DNA from: Streptomyces sp. SDr-06
GTDB taxonomy: Bacteria; Actinomycetota; Actinomycetes; Streptomycetales; Streptomycetaceae
Direction: 5' to 3'
Length of the DNA: 64,000 bases
Assembly: GCF_003324565.1 (NCBI RefSeq)
Contig: NZ_QOLA01000003.1
Coordinates: 372,001 to 436,000 of the forward strand
Shown: positions 9,168-18,918 of the stretch, in pieces
Layout: the number at the start of each line of letters is the position of its first letter
Numbering within the stretch: position 1 is the first letter of the stretch
Translations under genes and position numbers: made by a program
The notes under the pieces: model-generated
What the model saw: the letters and a program-made list of their open reading frames with translations, nothing else
Told to the model about the DNA's origin: nothing
The model's database searches: none

Positions 9168-9944
9168 ATGGACATCACGGGGCCGCTCTACTCCCTCTAC
9201 GCGAAGAAGCTGCGCAAACAGGTGGCGGCCGGGCCAGTGCCCCGGCACGTCGGACTGATCATGGACGGAAACCGGCGCTGGGCCCGTCAGATGGGCCTGG
9301 CCCACCCGGGGCTGGGCCATCAACACGGAGCCGACCACGTCGAGGACGTCCTGTCCTGGTGCGAACTCCTCGCCATCCGGCACGTCACGGTGTTCGTCTG
9401 CTCGACCGAGAACCTCACGGGACGCGGCGAGGCCGAGATCGCCTTCCTCATGGATGTCATCGAGAGCGTGGCGGCCGAGCACCTGGCCCGTCCCGACGCC
9501 CGCTGGCAACTGCACATCGCCGGATCCCTCGATCTGCTGCCGGACTCCACCGCGCAGGCGCTCAAGCATGCGGTGGAAGCCACCCGGGAGTGCGAGACCG
9601 GCGCGCATCTGACCCTGGCCATCGGGTACGGCGGCCGACAGGAAGTCATCGATGCCGTGAAGGACTTGCTGTACGAACAGGCCGCCGCCGGCCGCAGTCT
9701 CGACGAGATCGCCGCCACTCTGAGCGCAGACGATCTCACACGCCATCTGTACACCGCCGGCCAACCCGACCCGGACCTCGTCATCCGCACCAGCGGCGAG
9801 CAGCGGATGTCCAACTTCCTTCTGTGGCAGAGTGCGTACTCGGAGCTCTACTTCTGCGACACGTACTGGCCCGCCTTCAGGGAGATCGACTTTCTGCGTG
9901 CCCTCCGCAGCTTCGCCGCTCGCCAACGGCGCTACGGCTCCTGA
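9168..9944 (+). CDS. uppS: Cis-prenyltransferase (undecaprenyl diphosphate synthase family)
   Basis: Cytosolic or membrane-peripheral enzyme of 258 aa that condenses isopentenyl diphosphate units in cis onto an allylic primer. Signature HVGLIMDGNRRWA (catalytic Asp and first phosphate site) is near residue 27, and RTSGEQRMSNFLLWQSAYSE near 205 holds the arginines and Ser for the second diphosphate. Length is typical of the family. AAAGGA precedes ATG 9168. Streptomyces usually have more than one such enzyme, so this may supply a specialised polyprenol rather than the housekeeping cell-wall carrier; the symbol is by family only. Confidence 0.86.
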   Translation: MDITGPLYSLYAKKLRKQVAAGPVPRHVGLIMDGNRRWARQMGLAHPGLGHQHGADHVEDVLSWCELLAIRHVTVFVCSTENLTGRGEAEIAFLMDVIESVAAEHLARPDARWQLHIAGSLDLLPDSTAQALKHAVEATRECETGAHLTLAIGYGGRQEVIDAVKDLLYEQAAAGRSLDEIAATLSADDLTRHLYTAGQPDPDLVIRTSGEQRMSNFLLWQSAYSELYFCDTYWPAFREIDFLRALRSFAARQRRYGS

Positions 9945-9971
9945 CCCCGCCCCGGCCCCGCTCGGCCCCGC

Positions 9972-10400
9972 TCACTCGAAGCGGGTCACGAACCGTCGTT
10001 GCCAGGGGGTTTCCACCGCGCGGTGCGCATAGTGTTCCCGTACGTAGGTGACGGCTTCCGCGCGGGGGACACCGTCCAGGGCGGCCAGGCAGGCCAGGGC
10101 CGTGCCGGTGCGGCCGAGGCCTCCTCCGCACGCCACTTCCACGCGCTCGTTCCCGGCCCGCGCCAGCAGTGTGTGCAGCGCGTTCGTGAAGGCCTGTCGG
10201 TCGGTCGGGAGCCAGAAATCCGGCCAGCGGATCCACTGGTGCTCCCACGCGACCGGGGCCGGTCGGCGGCCGCGCAGGTAAAGGGCGAAGTCGGGTTTCG
10301 GCCCCGGCGGGAGGGGGCTCCTCAGACCTCGGCCGCGCACGAGGCGCCCCGATGGCAGCCGCAGGACGCCGTGCGCCGTGGGGTCCCAGGTCGTGTTCAT
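9972..10400 (-). CDS. Small protein-tyrosine/dual-specificity phosphatase-like protein
   Basis: Cytosolic protein of 142 aa with a CX5R phosphatase loop, ACGGGLGRTGTA. The catalytic Cys and Arg are present, but the usual His before Cys is Ala. The following LACLAALDGVPRAEAVTYVREHY resembles the helix after the P-loop in dual-specificity phosphatases. The general-acid Asp may lie in the WIRWPDFWLP segment. It is about half the length of classical PTPs but normal for bacterial atypical ones. It converges with the prenyltransferase gene. Confidence 0.72.
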   Translation of the reverse strand: MNTTWDPTAHGVLRLPSGRLVRGRGLRSPLPPGPKPDFALYLRGRRPAPVAWEHQWIRWPDFWLPTDRQAFTNALHTLLARAGNERVEVACGGGLGRTGTALACLAALDGVPRAEAVTYVREHYAHRAVETPWQRRFVTRFE

Positions 10401-10706
10401 CGCGTGAGCCTAGCTCTCGGCGGGGGAAGCCCCAACTGCAAGCCGTGGTTGTGGCGTTGGGAGCACGCGGCCTCCTGCGGGCTGGCGGTGCGGTATCGCG
10501 TCGGGGGGCCGTGCGGCCTCGTGCCGGGTCCAGGTGGTCCCGCCCCGCTGCACCCGCCTGACCAGGTGCTATGCACGGACTTGCCCGGTTCGCAACTCGG
10601 GGGCCGCCATGCGGGGGCGGCGCGGCGGGCCTAGCGTGGGAGGCGAGTGATGTCCTCGTCCGGACGTCTGTCTCCGGACGCCCCTCGCCCGGCAGGAGGC
10701 CTGCCC
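10401..10706. other. Intergenic region upstream of serine hydrolase
   Basis: About 300 bases between divergent genes. No supported ORF, tRNA or strong hairpin is seen. It should contain promoters for the phosphatase (leftward) and the serine hydrolase (rightward), but no clear -10/-35 pair stands out. Confidence 0.4.
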
Positions 10707-11972
10707 ATGAGGTGTTCACGGATCCAATGGCGCAGGGCCTGCGTGGGAGTCGCGGCGGCCGCGCTGCTGACCGTCCCGGCCGTCACGGGAAGCGCGTACG
10801 GTGTCACGCCCTCCCCGTCCCCCTCCCCGTCCGCCTCGGCATCGAGCGAGGGAGAGTTCGCCAACCTCAGCCCGGCCGTCGCCGCGCGTCTGGACACCGC
10901 CATCCGGCAGGTCATGCGGGAGGCGAACGTCCCCGGTGTCGCGGTGAGTGTCTCGGCGCCCGGCAAGGGGAGCTACGTCAAGAGCTTCGGCGTCGCCGAC
11001 AAGTCCAGCGGCGCCCCCATGCGGCCGGACCTGTACATGCGGATCGGCAGCGTGACCAAGACGTTCACCGTGACCGCCCTGCTCCAGCTGTTCGACCAGG
11101 GCAAGGTGGGCCTGGACGATCCGATCGGCAAGTACGTCTCGGGAGTTCCCAACGGAGACAAGATCACGTTGCGGCAACTGGCCGAGATGCGCAGCGGGTT
11201 GTTCAGCTACAGCGCCGACGACGGCTTCGTGAAGGCGCTGCTCACCAAACCGACTGCGCCGTTCACACCGCAGCAGTTGCTGGACTACTCCTTCAAGCAT
11301 CCGGTGGTGTTCCAGCCGGGGAAGGACTACCAGTACTCCAACACCAACCTGATCCTGCTCGGTCTCGTGGTGGAGAAGGCCGGCGGCATGCCGCTGAACG
11401 AGTACATCGCGCAGAAGGTCGTGAAGCCGGCGGGTCTGACCCACACCAGCTTCCCGACCGACGCGGCGTTCCCCGACCCCCACGCGCACGGGTACACCAA
11501 CCAGACCCTGTCCGGAAAGGTCGAGGACTCGACCGACTGGAACCCCTCCTGGGGCTGGGCGGCCGGGGCGATGATCTCCACGCTCTCCGACCTGAAGAGC
11601 TGGGCCACCACCCTCGCCACCGGCACCCTGCTCTCGCCCAAGGCGCAGGCCGAGCGCCTCAAGACCATCCCGACCGGCATTCCGGGCGCCGGTTACGGCC
11701 TGGGCATCGTCAACATCCAGGGCTGGATCGGGCACAACGGCTCGCTGCCGGGGTACGAGTGCGTGACGGTGTACCTGCCCGAGGCCAAGGCCACGATGGC
11801 CATGGTCCTCAACACCGACGTGCTGCACGACAAGAGTGAGCCGAGCACCCTCTTCGGCCAGGCGATCACCAAGATCGTCTCGCCGAAGCACGTGTACGGC
11901 CTGACCGTCCAGGAGCCGCATTCGTCGTCCTCGTCGTCCTCGTCGCCTTCGTCATCGCCCTCGTCCGGCTGA
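10707..11972 (+). CDS. Secreted serine hydrolase (class C beta-lactamase / D-Ala-D-Ala carboxypeptidase fold)
   Basis: Exported protein of 421 aa. ATG 10707 is chosen because AGGAGG lies 7 bases upstream and it opens a Sec signal (RRACVGVAAAALLTVPAVTGSAYG). Catalytic motifs of the serine beta-lactamase family are present: SxxK in GSVTKTF, YxN in YQYSNTN and HNG in GHNGSLPG. The likely role is cell-wall peptide hydrolysis or esterase activity. Flexible tails flank the domain: a Ser/Pro stretch after the signal and a C-terminal run of serines and prolines (last 17 residues), perhaps wall-spanning. No membrane anchor follows. Confidence 0.87.
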   Translation: MRCSRIQWRRACVGVAAAALLTVPAVTGSAYGVTPSPSPSPSASASSEGEFANLSPAVAARLDTAIRQVMREANVPGVAVSVSAPGKGSYVKSFGVADKSSGAPMRPDLYMRIGSVTKTFTVTALLQLFDQGKVGLDDPIGKYVSGVPNGDKITLRQLAEMRSGLFSYSADDGFVKALLTKPTAPFTPQQLLDYSFKHPVVFQPGKDYQYSNTNLILLGLVVEKAGGMPLNEYIAQKVVKPAGLTHTSFPTDAAFPDPHAHGYTNQTLSGKVEDSTDWNPSWGWAAGAMISTLSDLKSWATTLATGTLLSPKAQAERLKTIPTGIPGAGYGLGIVNIQGWIGHNGSLPGYECVTVYLPEAKATMAMVLNTDVLHDKSEPSTLFGQAITKIVSPKHVYGLTVQEPHSSSSSSSSPSSSPSSG

Positions 11973-11984
11973 CGGCGGCGGGCC

Positions 11985-13205
11985 TCAGAACCAGTGCAGG
12001 CAGTGCGGAGAGCGCTCGGCGCGGAAGAGGGCGTCGGCGAGGGGGGCCGCGTCCGGGTGGTGGGCCCGGATGTGGCCGGCGCGCACGAGCGTGCTGGGTG
12101 CGGTGCCACCGAGGTAGACGGAGCCCAGGTCGCTCACGTCCAGGGACAGGTCGGGCTCCCGTTCCGTGGGGACGCACTCCGCCTTGCCGTCCCGGACCGT
12201 CAGCAGATGACGGCCGCGCTCGCCGAGGAACGGATCGTCGACGTCCAGGACGAGCTCGCCGTCCGTGGCCCAGCCGCGCGCGGTCAGCGCGCGCGGAACG
12301 TCCAGCAGCCGCGCCCACAGCCAGTCGGTGTCGTTGCCCGCCTCGCCCGCGCGGAAGTCCGCCAGCTGCCAGCGCAACGGGTGGCCGGGCGGGACGTGCT
12401 TGAACACGACCTCGGTGATCAGGTCGTGTCCCAGGACGCACCGGGCCAGCGCCGTGAAGACCGCGTCGTCGGTGGCGATGATCTCGTCGACCGTCAAGTT
12501 GGACTCGCCCAGCGAGTAACTCGCGTAACCGTCGGGGATGCCGTCGGCGTCCCGGTGGAGGGCGATGTAGCGCGGGGCCAGGGCGATCGGGGGGTGCCCG
12601 GCGCCCGACGCCCACCAGCGGTGCGGCCGGGACAGCGCGCCGGGCTGGGCGCGCCGGTACCGGTCGTACACCTCTTCCAGGATCTCGCCGCACTCGGCAC
12701 GGCGCAGCACCTCGACCGAGCCGTCCGACGAGCCGTCGGCCACCGCGCCCGCTCGGGGCACGGCGAAGTCGGTCCTGTGGCGCGGCACAGTCAGACGCTG
12801 CGTGTACGTCGCCGGTCCGTAGCCGAACCGACGGTAGATCACGGCCTCGGAGGCCAGCAGTACGGAGAGGAACTCGCCCCGCGCCCTCAGCTCGGCGAGC
12901 TGATGCCGCATCATCGCGCTGAGCACGCCCTGGCGCCGGTGCGAGGGCAGGACGCCGACGGCGGTCACCCCGGCGGCCGGGGCCAGGGCCCCGCCGGGCA
13001 GGGTGAGCTCGAAGGAGTACGCACCGGCGGTGCCGACGGGGCGCCCGTCGGCCGTCACGGCGAGCAGGTTGCGGTCCATTTCGAGAGCCGACCACCAGAC
13101 TCCGGTGCCGTCATCCTTCGGGGTCTCCGGGAAGCGTCCGAAGGCGGTGAAAAGGGTGTCGATGAAGACGTCGCGGTCCTCGTCGGTCGTGGTACGTATC
13201 TCCAT
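11985..13205 (-). CDS. Eis-type GNAT N-acetyltransferase
   Basis: Cytosolic protein of 406 aa with the tripartite Eis organisation: N-terminal GNAT (acetyl-CoA loop VLPSHRRQGVLSAMM, residues 85-99), second degenerate GNAT and C-terminal SCP2-like domain (about 305-406). The protein ends in Phe, as Eis does, whose C-terminal carboxylate takes part in catalysis. Eis relatives acetylate aminoglycosides, lysines or other amines; the substrate here is unknown. ATG 13205 is preceded by GGGAGG at a rather long 12 bases. It is monocistronic. Confidence 0.84.
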   Translation of the reverse strand: MEIRTTTDEDRDVFIDTLFTAFGRFPETPKDDGTGVWWSALEMDRNLLAVTADGRPVGTAGAYSFELTLPGGALAPAAGVTAVGVLPSHRRQGVLSAMMRHQLAELRARGEFLSVLLASEAVIYRRFGYGPATYTQRLTVPRHRTDFAVPRAGAVADGSSDGSVEVLRRAECGEILEEVYDRYRRAQPGALSRPHRWWASGAGHPPIALAPRYIALHRDADGIPDGYASYSLGESNLTVDEIIATDDAVFTALARCVLGHDLITEVVFKHVPPGHPLRWQLADFRAGEAGNDTDWLWARLLDVPRALTARGWATDGELVLDVDDPFLGERGRHLLTVRDGKAECVPTEREPDLSLDVSDLGSVYLGGTAPSTLVRAGHIRAHHPDAAPLADALFRAERSPHCLHWF

Positions 13206-13455
13206 CGCTGGCGCAGCCTCCCGGGATATCGGCACCGCGTCCCGGCGCCCCGCCACAGTGCAGCTCCGACCGGTGACCAGGTCAAGCGAATTAGGGCACG
13301 CCGCCCGTCCGGTCACCGGTGCCCCGCCAACTCCCGCCGCTGTCAGTCGCGTTCGGGCTCGCTGCTGCATCGCGACCCGACCGGTCGCCGGGGCTGGGTG
13401 ACACGGTCAGAGCGCCACCATCTTCCATGGCGGCGTGCAGAGTTCGTCGTCGGTT

Positions 13456-14013
13456 CTACCCCGGGAAGGGAATGCCCCAGTCTTCCTCCTCCAGCCTCAG
13501 CCCGTTCGCCACGTAGCTGATGGTCCGGTACCAGCCCGTCAATACGAGGATTTCGAGGATCTGGGCGTCGTCGTAGTGGGTGTGCAGGGCGTCCCAGGCG
13601 GGCTCGGAGAGGTGGGCCGTCTCGTGCAGTTCGTCGACCGCGTCGAGCAGCGCCGCATGGTGGGGCGGCCACGCGGCGTCGAAGGCGGATGCGGGGGCGG
13701 TGGTCGCCCGGAGGTGTCGTGGGGTGAGCCCGGCCCGCCCGGCCAGGTGAGCGGCGTGCACGCCCCACTCGTAGGCGCAGCCCGCGCGGGCGGTGGTCCG
13801 GGCGATGACGAGCTCGCGGTCGGCGGCGGGGAGGAGCCCGTGGCCCAGCAGTCCGGAGCCGAGGACGAACATCCGGGAGGCCAGTTCCGGATGGCGGTGC
13901 AGGACGCGGAACAGCGTGAGTGGTTCGTGCGGCACTCCGGGCGGCATCCACCGGCGGAGGGCTTGGTCGACTTCGGCGGAGTAGGGCGGGTGGAGCGGTG
14001 CGATGCGCGGCAT
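13456..14013 (-). CDS. Carboxymuconolactone decarboxylase / AhpD-like protein
   Basis: Cytosolic protein of 185 aa with the all-helical AhpD fold. The core RELVIARTTARAGCAYEWGVHAAHLA carries the family's Arg, Glu, Cys and His, but only one cysteine replaces the CxxC of peroxidase-active AhpD. The C-terminal half (LTGWYRTISYVANGLRL) matches relatives annotated as carboxymuconolactone decarboxylase family. AGGAGG precedes ATG 14013. It is divergent from an HxlR regulator 67 bases away, suggesting induction by a small electrophile or thiol stress. The reaction is not established. Confidence 0.78.
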   Translation of the reverse strand: MPRIAPLHPPYSAEVDQALRRWMPPGVPHEPLTLFRVLHRHPELASRMFVLGSGLLGHGLLPAADRELVIARTTARAGCAYEWGVHAAHLAGRAGLTPRHLRATTAPASAFDAAWPPHHAALLDAVDELHETAHLSEPAWDALHTHYDDAQILEILVLTGWYRTISYVANGLRLEEEDWGIPFPG

Positions 14014-14049
14014 GCCGTACCTCCTGCTTCGATTTTCGCATCACTATGC

Positions 14050-14068
14050 TGCTTCGAAAGGCGAAGCA
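14050..14068. promoter_or_regulatory. Inverted repeat, probable HxlR operator
   Basis: TGCTTCGAAAGGCGAAGCA is a perfect 7-5-7 inverted repeat just before the HxlR ribosome binding site. The half-site TGCTTCGA recurs as a direct repeat at 14025-14032. Both lie in the 67-base space between the divergent genes and could control both. Confidence 0.55.
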
Positions 14069-14080
14069 CAAGGAGGACGT

Positions 14081-14443
14081 ATGGAGCGCGGGGATTCGAG
14101 CACGCCCCGGCCGGGTGTGCCGGTGCGGGGCTCCGACTCGGGCCGCCCGGTCATGGCCGTACTGGATCTGCTCGGGCGGCGCTGGACGATGCGGGTGCTG
14201 TGGGAACTGAGTCAAACCCCGGCGGGCTTCCGGGAGTTGCAGCGCCGCTGCGAGCGCATGTCCTCCAGTGTGCTCAGCACCCGGATCAACGAGCTGACCG
14301 GCGCCGGACTGCTCGCCCTCGACGGCGCCGACTACCGTCTCACCCCGCTCGGCCGTGACCTCGTCGAGGCGCTGAGCCCCCTGAGTGCCTGGAGCCGGCG
14401 CTGGGCGAGGGAGATGGACGCGGGCGGCACGCCGGGGGACTAG
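14081..14443 (+). CDS. HxlR-family winged-helix transcriptional regulator
   Basis: DNA-binding protein of 120 aa. The HxlR hallmark is present: LDLLGRRWTMRVLWEL, then FRELQRRCERMSSSVLSTRINEL as recognition helix region, and LTPLGRDL as wing. AGGAGG ends 5 bases before ATG 14081, so the upstream in-frame codons are excluded. HxlR members often respond to electrophiles and control a neighbouring divergent gene. Here that is the AhpD-like gene. Confidence 0.86.
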   Translation: MERGDSSTPRPGVPVRGSDSGRPVMAVLDLLGRRWTMRVLWELSQTPAGFRELQRRCERMSSSVLSTRINELTGAGLLALDGADYRLTPLGRDLVEALSPLSAWSRRWAREMDAGGTPGD

Positions 14444-14585
14444 GAGTGGCGTCGGAGACCGGAGAGGTCAGTGAGACCGGGGAGGCCAGGGAGGCGGTCC
14501 CCGTACGGCGGCCGGCCGTCCAGGCCCCCATGGACCGCACGACGACGGTCGGTCCGTTCGGGACCCCCGTCCGGCCGCACGACGA

Positions 14586-14632
14586 CGAGCCCCGCCGACC
14601 CGCCCCAGTGGGGGACGGATCGGCGGGGCTCG
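14586..14632. terminator. Strong bidirectional hairpin between HxlR and argG
   Basis: CGAGCCCCGCCGA (14586-14598) pairs perfectly with TCGGCGGGGCTCG (14620-14632). The loop itself can pair (CCGCCCC with GGGGGACGG). It serves the converging HxlR and argG transcripts. Confidence 0.75.
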
Positions 14633-14667
14633 GGCGCGCCCGGTGAGGGGCGGGCAGGTGCGGGCGA

Positions 14668-16153
<1,486 letters not shown>

Positions 16154-16249
16154 GAGTGGGAGGGATTCCCGGAAATCCGGCCCTCTGGAGCGGTCCGGCT
16201 TCGGTCACGATCAGGTCTCGCTCTGCGTCGAGGGGCTTGTCCGGGCGCC

Positions 16250-16287
16250 GTGTAATCGATTCCAATGCGTGCGTGTAATCGATTCCA
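16250..16287 (+). promoter_or_regulatory. Two tandem LacI-type operators
   Basis: GTGTAATCGATTCCA occurs exactly twice, at 16250-16264 and 16273-16287, 23 bases apart (about two helical turns). Each contains the symmetric core AATCGATT with a central CG, typical of LacI-family sites. They sit 59-96 bases upstream of the regulator start. Confidence 0.75.
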
Positions 16288-16345
16288 TGCCGCGCTCCGG
16301 CGGTGGGAGTCGACGGTCGAGGTTCCACGAGGAGGTGGTCCGGCG

Positions 16346-17362
16346 ATGGCGGGCATCAAGGATGTCGCGGCCGAGGCGGGGGTGTCCGTCGCCACGGTGT
16401 CGCGGGTGCTCAACAGTCATCCGTCCGTCAGCCCGGCGGCGCGCGCCCGGGTGCTCGCGGCGGTCGAGACGCTCGGGTACCGGCCCAACGCGGTGGCCCG
16501 CTCGCTGCGCACCGACCAGACGCGCACGCTCGGCCTGGTCATCAGCGACGTCCTCAACCCGTACTTCACCGAACTCGCGCGGTCCGTGGAAGAGGCGGCC
16601 CGGGCGCTCGGCTACAGCGTGATCATCGGGAACGCGGACGAGCGGCCCGAGCTCCAGGACCACCATGTCCGCACGCTCCTGGACCGCAGGATCGACGGGC
16701 TGCTCGTCTCGCCCACCGACGGCGGCTCCCCGCTCATGCTGGAGGCCGCGCACGGCGGCACCCCGATGGTCTTCGTCGACCGGTGGATCCCCGGCATCGA
16801 CGTCCCCGTGGTGCGCGCCGACGGCCGCGCCGCCATCCGCGACCTCGTCGCCCATCTGCACCGGCTCGGCCGCCGCAGGCTCGCCATCATCGCGGGCCCG
16901 GCCGCCACCACCACCGGCAGCGAGCGCGTGGAGGCGTTCCGCTCGGCGCTCGGCGAGCACGGCATCTCGCTCCCCGACGACTACGTCGGCCAGGGCGACT
17001 TCCAGGCGGCCAGCGGGCGCCGGGCCACCGAGCGGTTCCTCGCCCTGCCCGAGCCGCCCGACGCCGTCTTCGCGGCCGACAACCTGATGACGCTCGGCGC
17101 CCTCGACGCCCTGCGCGCCCGGGGGCTGCGCATCGGCGAGGACATCGCGCTCGCCGCCTTCGACGACATCCCCTGGTTCGTCCACACCGACCCGCCCGTC
17201 ACCGCGATCGCCCAGCCCACCGGCGAGCTCGGCCGGGCCGCCGTCCGCGCGCTCGCCGATCTCATCGAGGGCCGGACCCCGCGGTCCGTCACCCTCCCCG
17301 CCTCCCTCGTCGTCCGCCGGTCCTGCGGCGAGGGCGCCCCGGGGCCGAGGAGGGGGAAGTGA
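16346..17362 (+). CDS. LacI-family sugar-responsive repressor
   Basis: Regulator of 338 aa. The N-terminal helix-turn-helix IKDVAAEAGVSVATVSRVLN (residues 4-23) is followed by the hinge helix and a periplasmic-binding-protein-like effector domain. ATG 16346 follows GAGGAGGTGG. An ABC ATPase gene overlaps its stop codon (GTGA), so it is the first gene of a ribose-type transport operon and likely its repressor, acting at the two operators upstream. By context the inducer is probably ribose or another pentose. Confidence 0.9.
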   Translation: MAGIKDVAAEAGVSVATVSRVLNSHPSVSPAARARVLAAVETLGYRPNAVARSLRTDQTRTLGLVISDVLNPYFTELARSVEEAARALGYSVIIGNADERPELQDHHVRTLLDRRIDGLLVSPTDGGSPLMLEAAHGGTPMVFVDRWIPGIDVPVVRADGRAAIRDLVAHLHRLGRRRLAIIAGPAATTTGSERVEAFRSALGEHGISLPDDYVGQGDFQAASGRRATERFLALPEPPDAVFAADNLMTLGALDALRARGLRIGEDIALAAFDDIPWFVHTDPPVTAIAQPTGELGRAAVRALADLIEGRTPRSVTLPASLVVRRSCGEGAPGPRRGK

Positions 17363-18918
17363 GCCACCAGGAGAATCAACCGGCCTCCGCGCCGGGCGAG
17401 TTGCTGCGCCTGGAAGGCATCCGCAAGTCCTTCCCGGGTGTCGTCGCCCTCGACGGAGTGGACTTCGACCTGCGCTGCGGTGAGGTGCACGTCCTGCTCG
17501 GCGAGAACGGCGCGGGCAAGAGCACCCTCATCAAGACGCTGTCCGGAGCCCACCGGCCCGACGCGGGTCGCATCCTCGCCGAAGGGCGCGAGGTGAACAT
17601 CCGCAGCGCGCAGGACGCCGAGCGGCTCAAGATCGCCACGATCCACCAGGAGTTCAACCTGGTGCCCGAGCTGAGCGTCGCCGAGAACATCTTCCTCGGC
17701 CGCCAGCCCCGGCGCCTCGGCATGATCGACCGCCGGACGATGGAGGCGGCGGCCGGGAAGCTGCTCGACCGGGTCGGGGTGGACGTCTCGCCCCGTACCC
17801 GCGTGCGTGACCTGGGCATCGCCCGGCTCCAGATGGTGGAGATAGCCAAGGCGCTCAGCCTGGACGCGCGCGTACTGATCATGGACGAGCCGACCGCCGT
17901 GCTCACCTCCGAGGAGGTGGACAAGCTCTTCCGCATCGTGCGCACCCTGCGCGACGAGGGGGTCGGCATCGTCTTCATCACCCACCACCTCGACGAGATC
18001 GCCTCGCTCGGCGATCGCGTCACCGTGCTGCGCGACGGCCGCAGCGTCGACCAGGTGCCCGCCACGACGCCCGAGGACGAGCTCGTACGGCTGATGGTGG
18101 GCCGCGGCATCGAGCAGCAGTACCCGCGCGAACGGGCCGAGCCGGGTGGGCCGTTGCTGCGGGTGGACGGGCTCACCCGGCACGGCGTCTTCCACGACGT
18201 GAGCTTCGAGGTACGGGCCGGGGAGGTCGTCGGGCTCGCCGGACTCGTCGGCGCGGGACGCACCGAGGTGGCCCGCGCGGTGTTCGGCGCCGACCCCTAC
18301 GACGCGGGCACCGTCGAGGTACGGGGCGAACGGCTCGCCCGGGGCGACGTGAACGCCGCGATGGGCGCCGGGGTCGGGCTCGTGCCCGAGGACCGCAAGG
18401 GGCAGGGCCTGGTGCTCGACGCCTCCGTGCAAGAGAACCTCGGCCTGGTCACGCTGCGCTCGGCCAGCCGCGCCGGACTCGTCGACCTCAAGGGGCAGCG
18501 CACCGCCGCGGCCCGCGTCGCCGGGCGGCTCGGGGTGCGCATGGCCGGACTCGACCAGCGGGTGCGCACCCTGTCCGGCGGCAACCAGCAGAAGGTCGTC
18601 ATCGGCAAGTGGCTGCTCGCGGACACCCGGGTGCTGATCCTCGACGAGCCCACGCGCGGCATCGACGTGGGCGCCAAGGTCGAGATCTACCAGCTCATCA
18701 ACGAGCTGACGGCCTCCGGCCACGCCGTCCTGATGATCTCCAGCGATCTGCCCGAAGTGCTCGGCATGAGCGACCGGGTCCTGGTGATGGCCCAGGGCCG
18801 CATCGCCGGCGAACTCCCCGCGCACGCGGCGACCCAGGACGCCGTCATGGCGCTGGCCGTGGCCGCACCGGAAGACCAGGAAGACCAGGAAGACATGGAG
18901 GGCTCCCGTGGCCACTGA
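17359..18918 (+). CDS. rbsA: Sugar ABC transporter ATP-binding protein, RbsA type
   Basis: Cytosolic ATPase of 519 aa with two fused ABC domains. The first has Walker A GENGAGKST (48-56), Q-loop and Walker B VLIMDEPTAVL. The second has the degenerate GLVGAGRTE loop usual for RbsA/XylG and LSGGNQQKV signature with VLILDEPTRGID. GTG 17359 overlaps the LacI stop, with AGGAGG just upstream, indicating translational coupling. An acidic C-terminal tail (repeats of EDQ) is a local peculiarity. It energises the fused permease/binding protein encoded next. Confidence 0.93.
   Translation: MSHQENQPASAPGELLRLEGIRKSFPGVVALDGVDFDLRCGEVHVLLGENGAGKSTLIKTLSGAHRPDAGRILAEGREVNIRSAQDAERLKIATIHQEFNLVPELSVAENIFLGRQPRRLGMIDRRTMEAAAGKLLDRVGVDVSPRTRVRDLGIARLQMVEIAKALSLDARVLIMDEPTAVLTSEEVDKLFRIVRTLRDEGVGIVFITHHLDEIASLGDRVTVLRDGRSVDQVPATTPEDELVRLMVGRGIEQQYPRERAEPGGPLLRVDGLTRHGVFHDVSFEVRAGEVVGLAGLVGAGRTEVARAVFGADPYDAGTVEVRGERLARGDVNAAMGAGVGLVPEDRKGQGLVLDASVQENLGLVTLRSASRAGLVDLKGQRTAAARVAGRLGVRMAGLDQRVRTLSGGNQQKVVIGKWLLADTRVLILDEPTRGIDVGAKVEIYQLINELTASGHAVLMISSDLPEVLGMSDRVLVMAQGRIAGELPAHAATQDAVMALAVAAPEDQEDQEDMEGSRGH

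Noticed and set aside
10647..10706. Upstream start for the serine hydrolase
   Set aside because: AGGAGG sits directly before ATG 10707, which also gives a proper signal peptide.
14446..14646. 66-codon ORF after HxlR
   Set aside because: It runs through a perfect terminator hairpin, has no ribosome binding site and its sequence reflects short GAGACCGG-like repeats.
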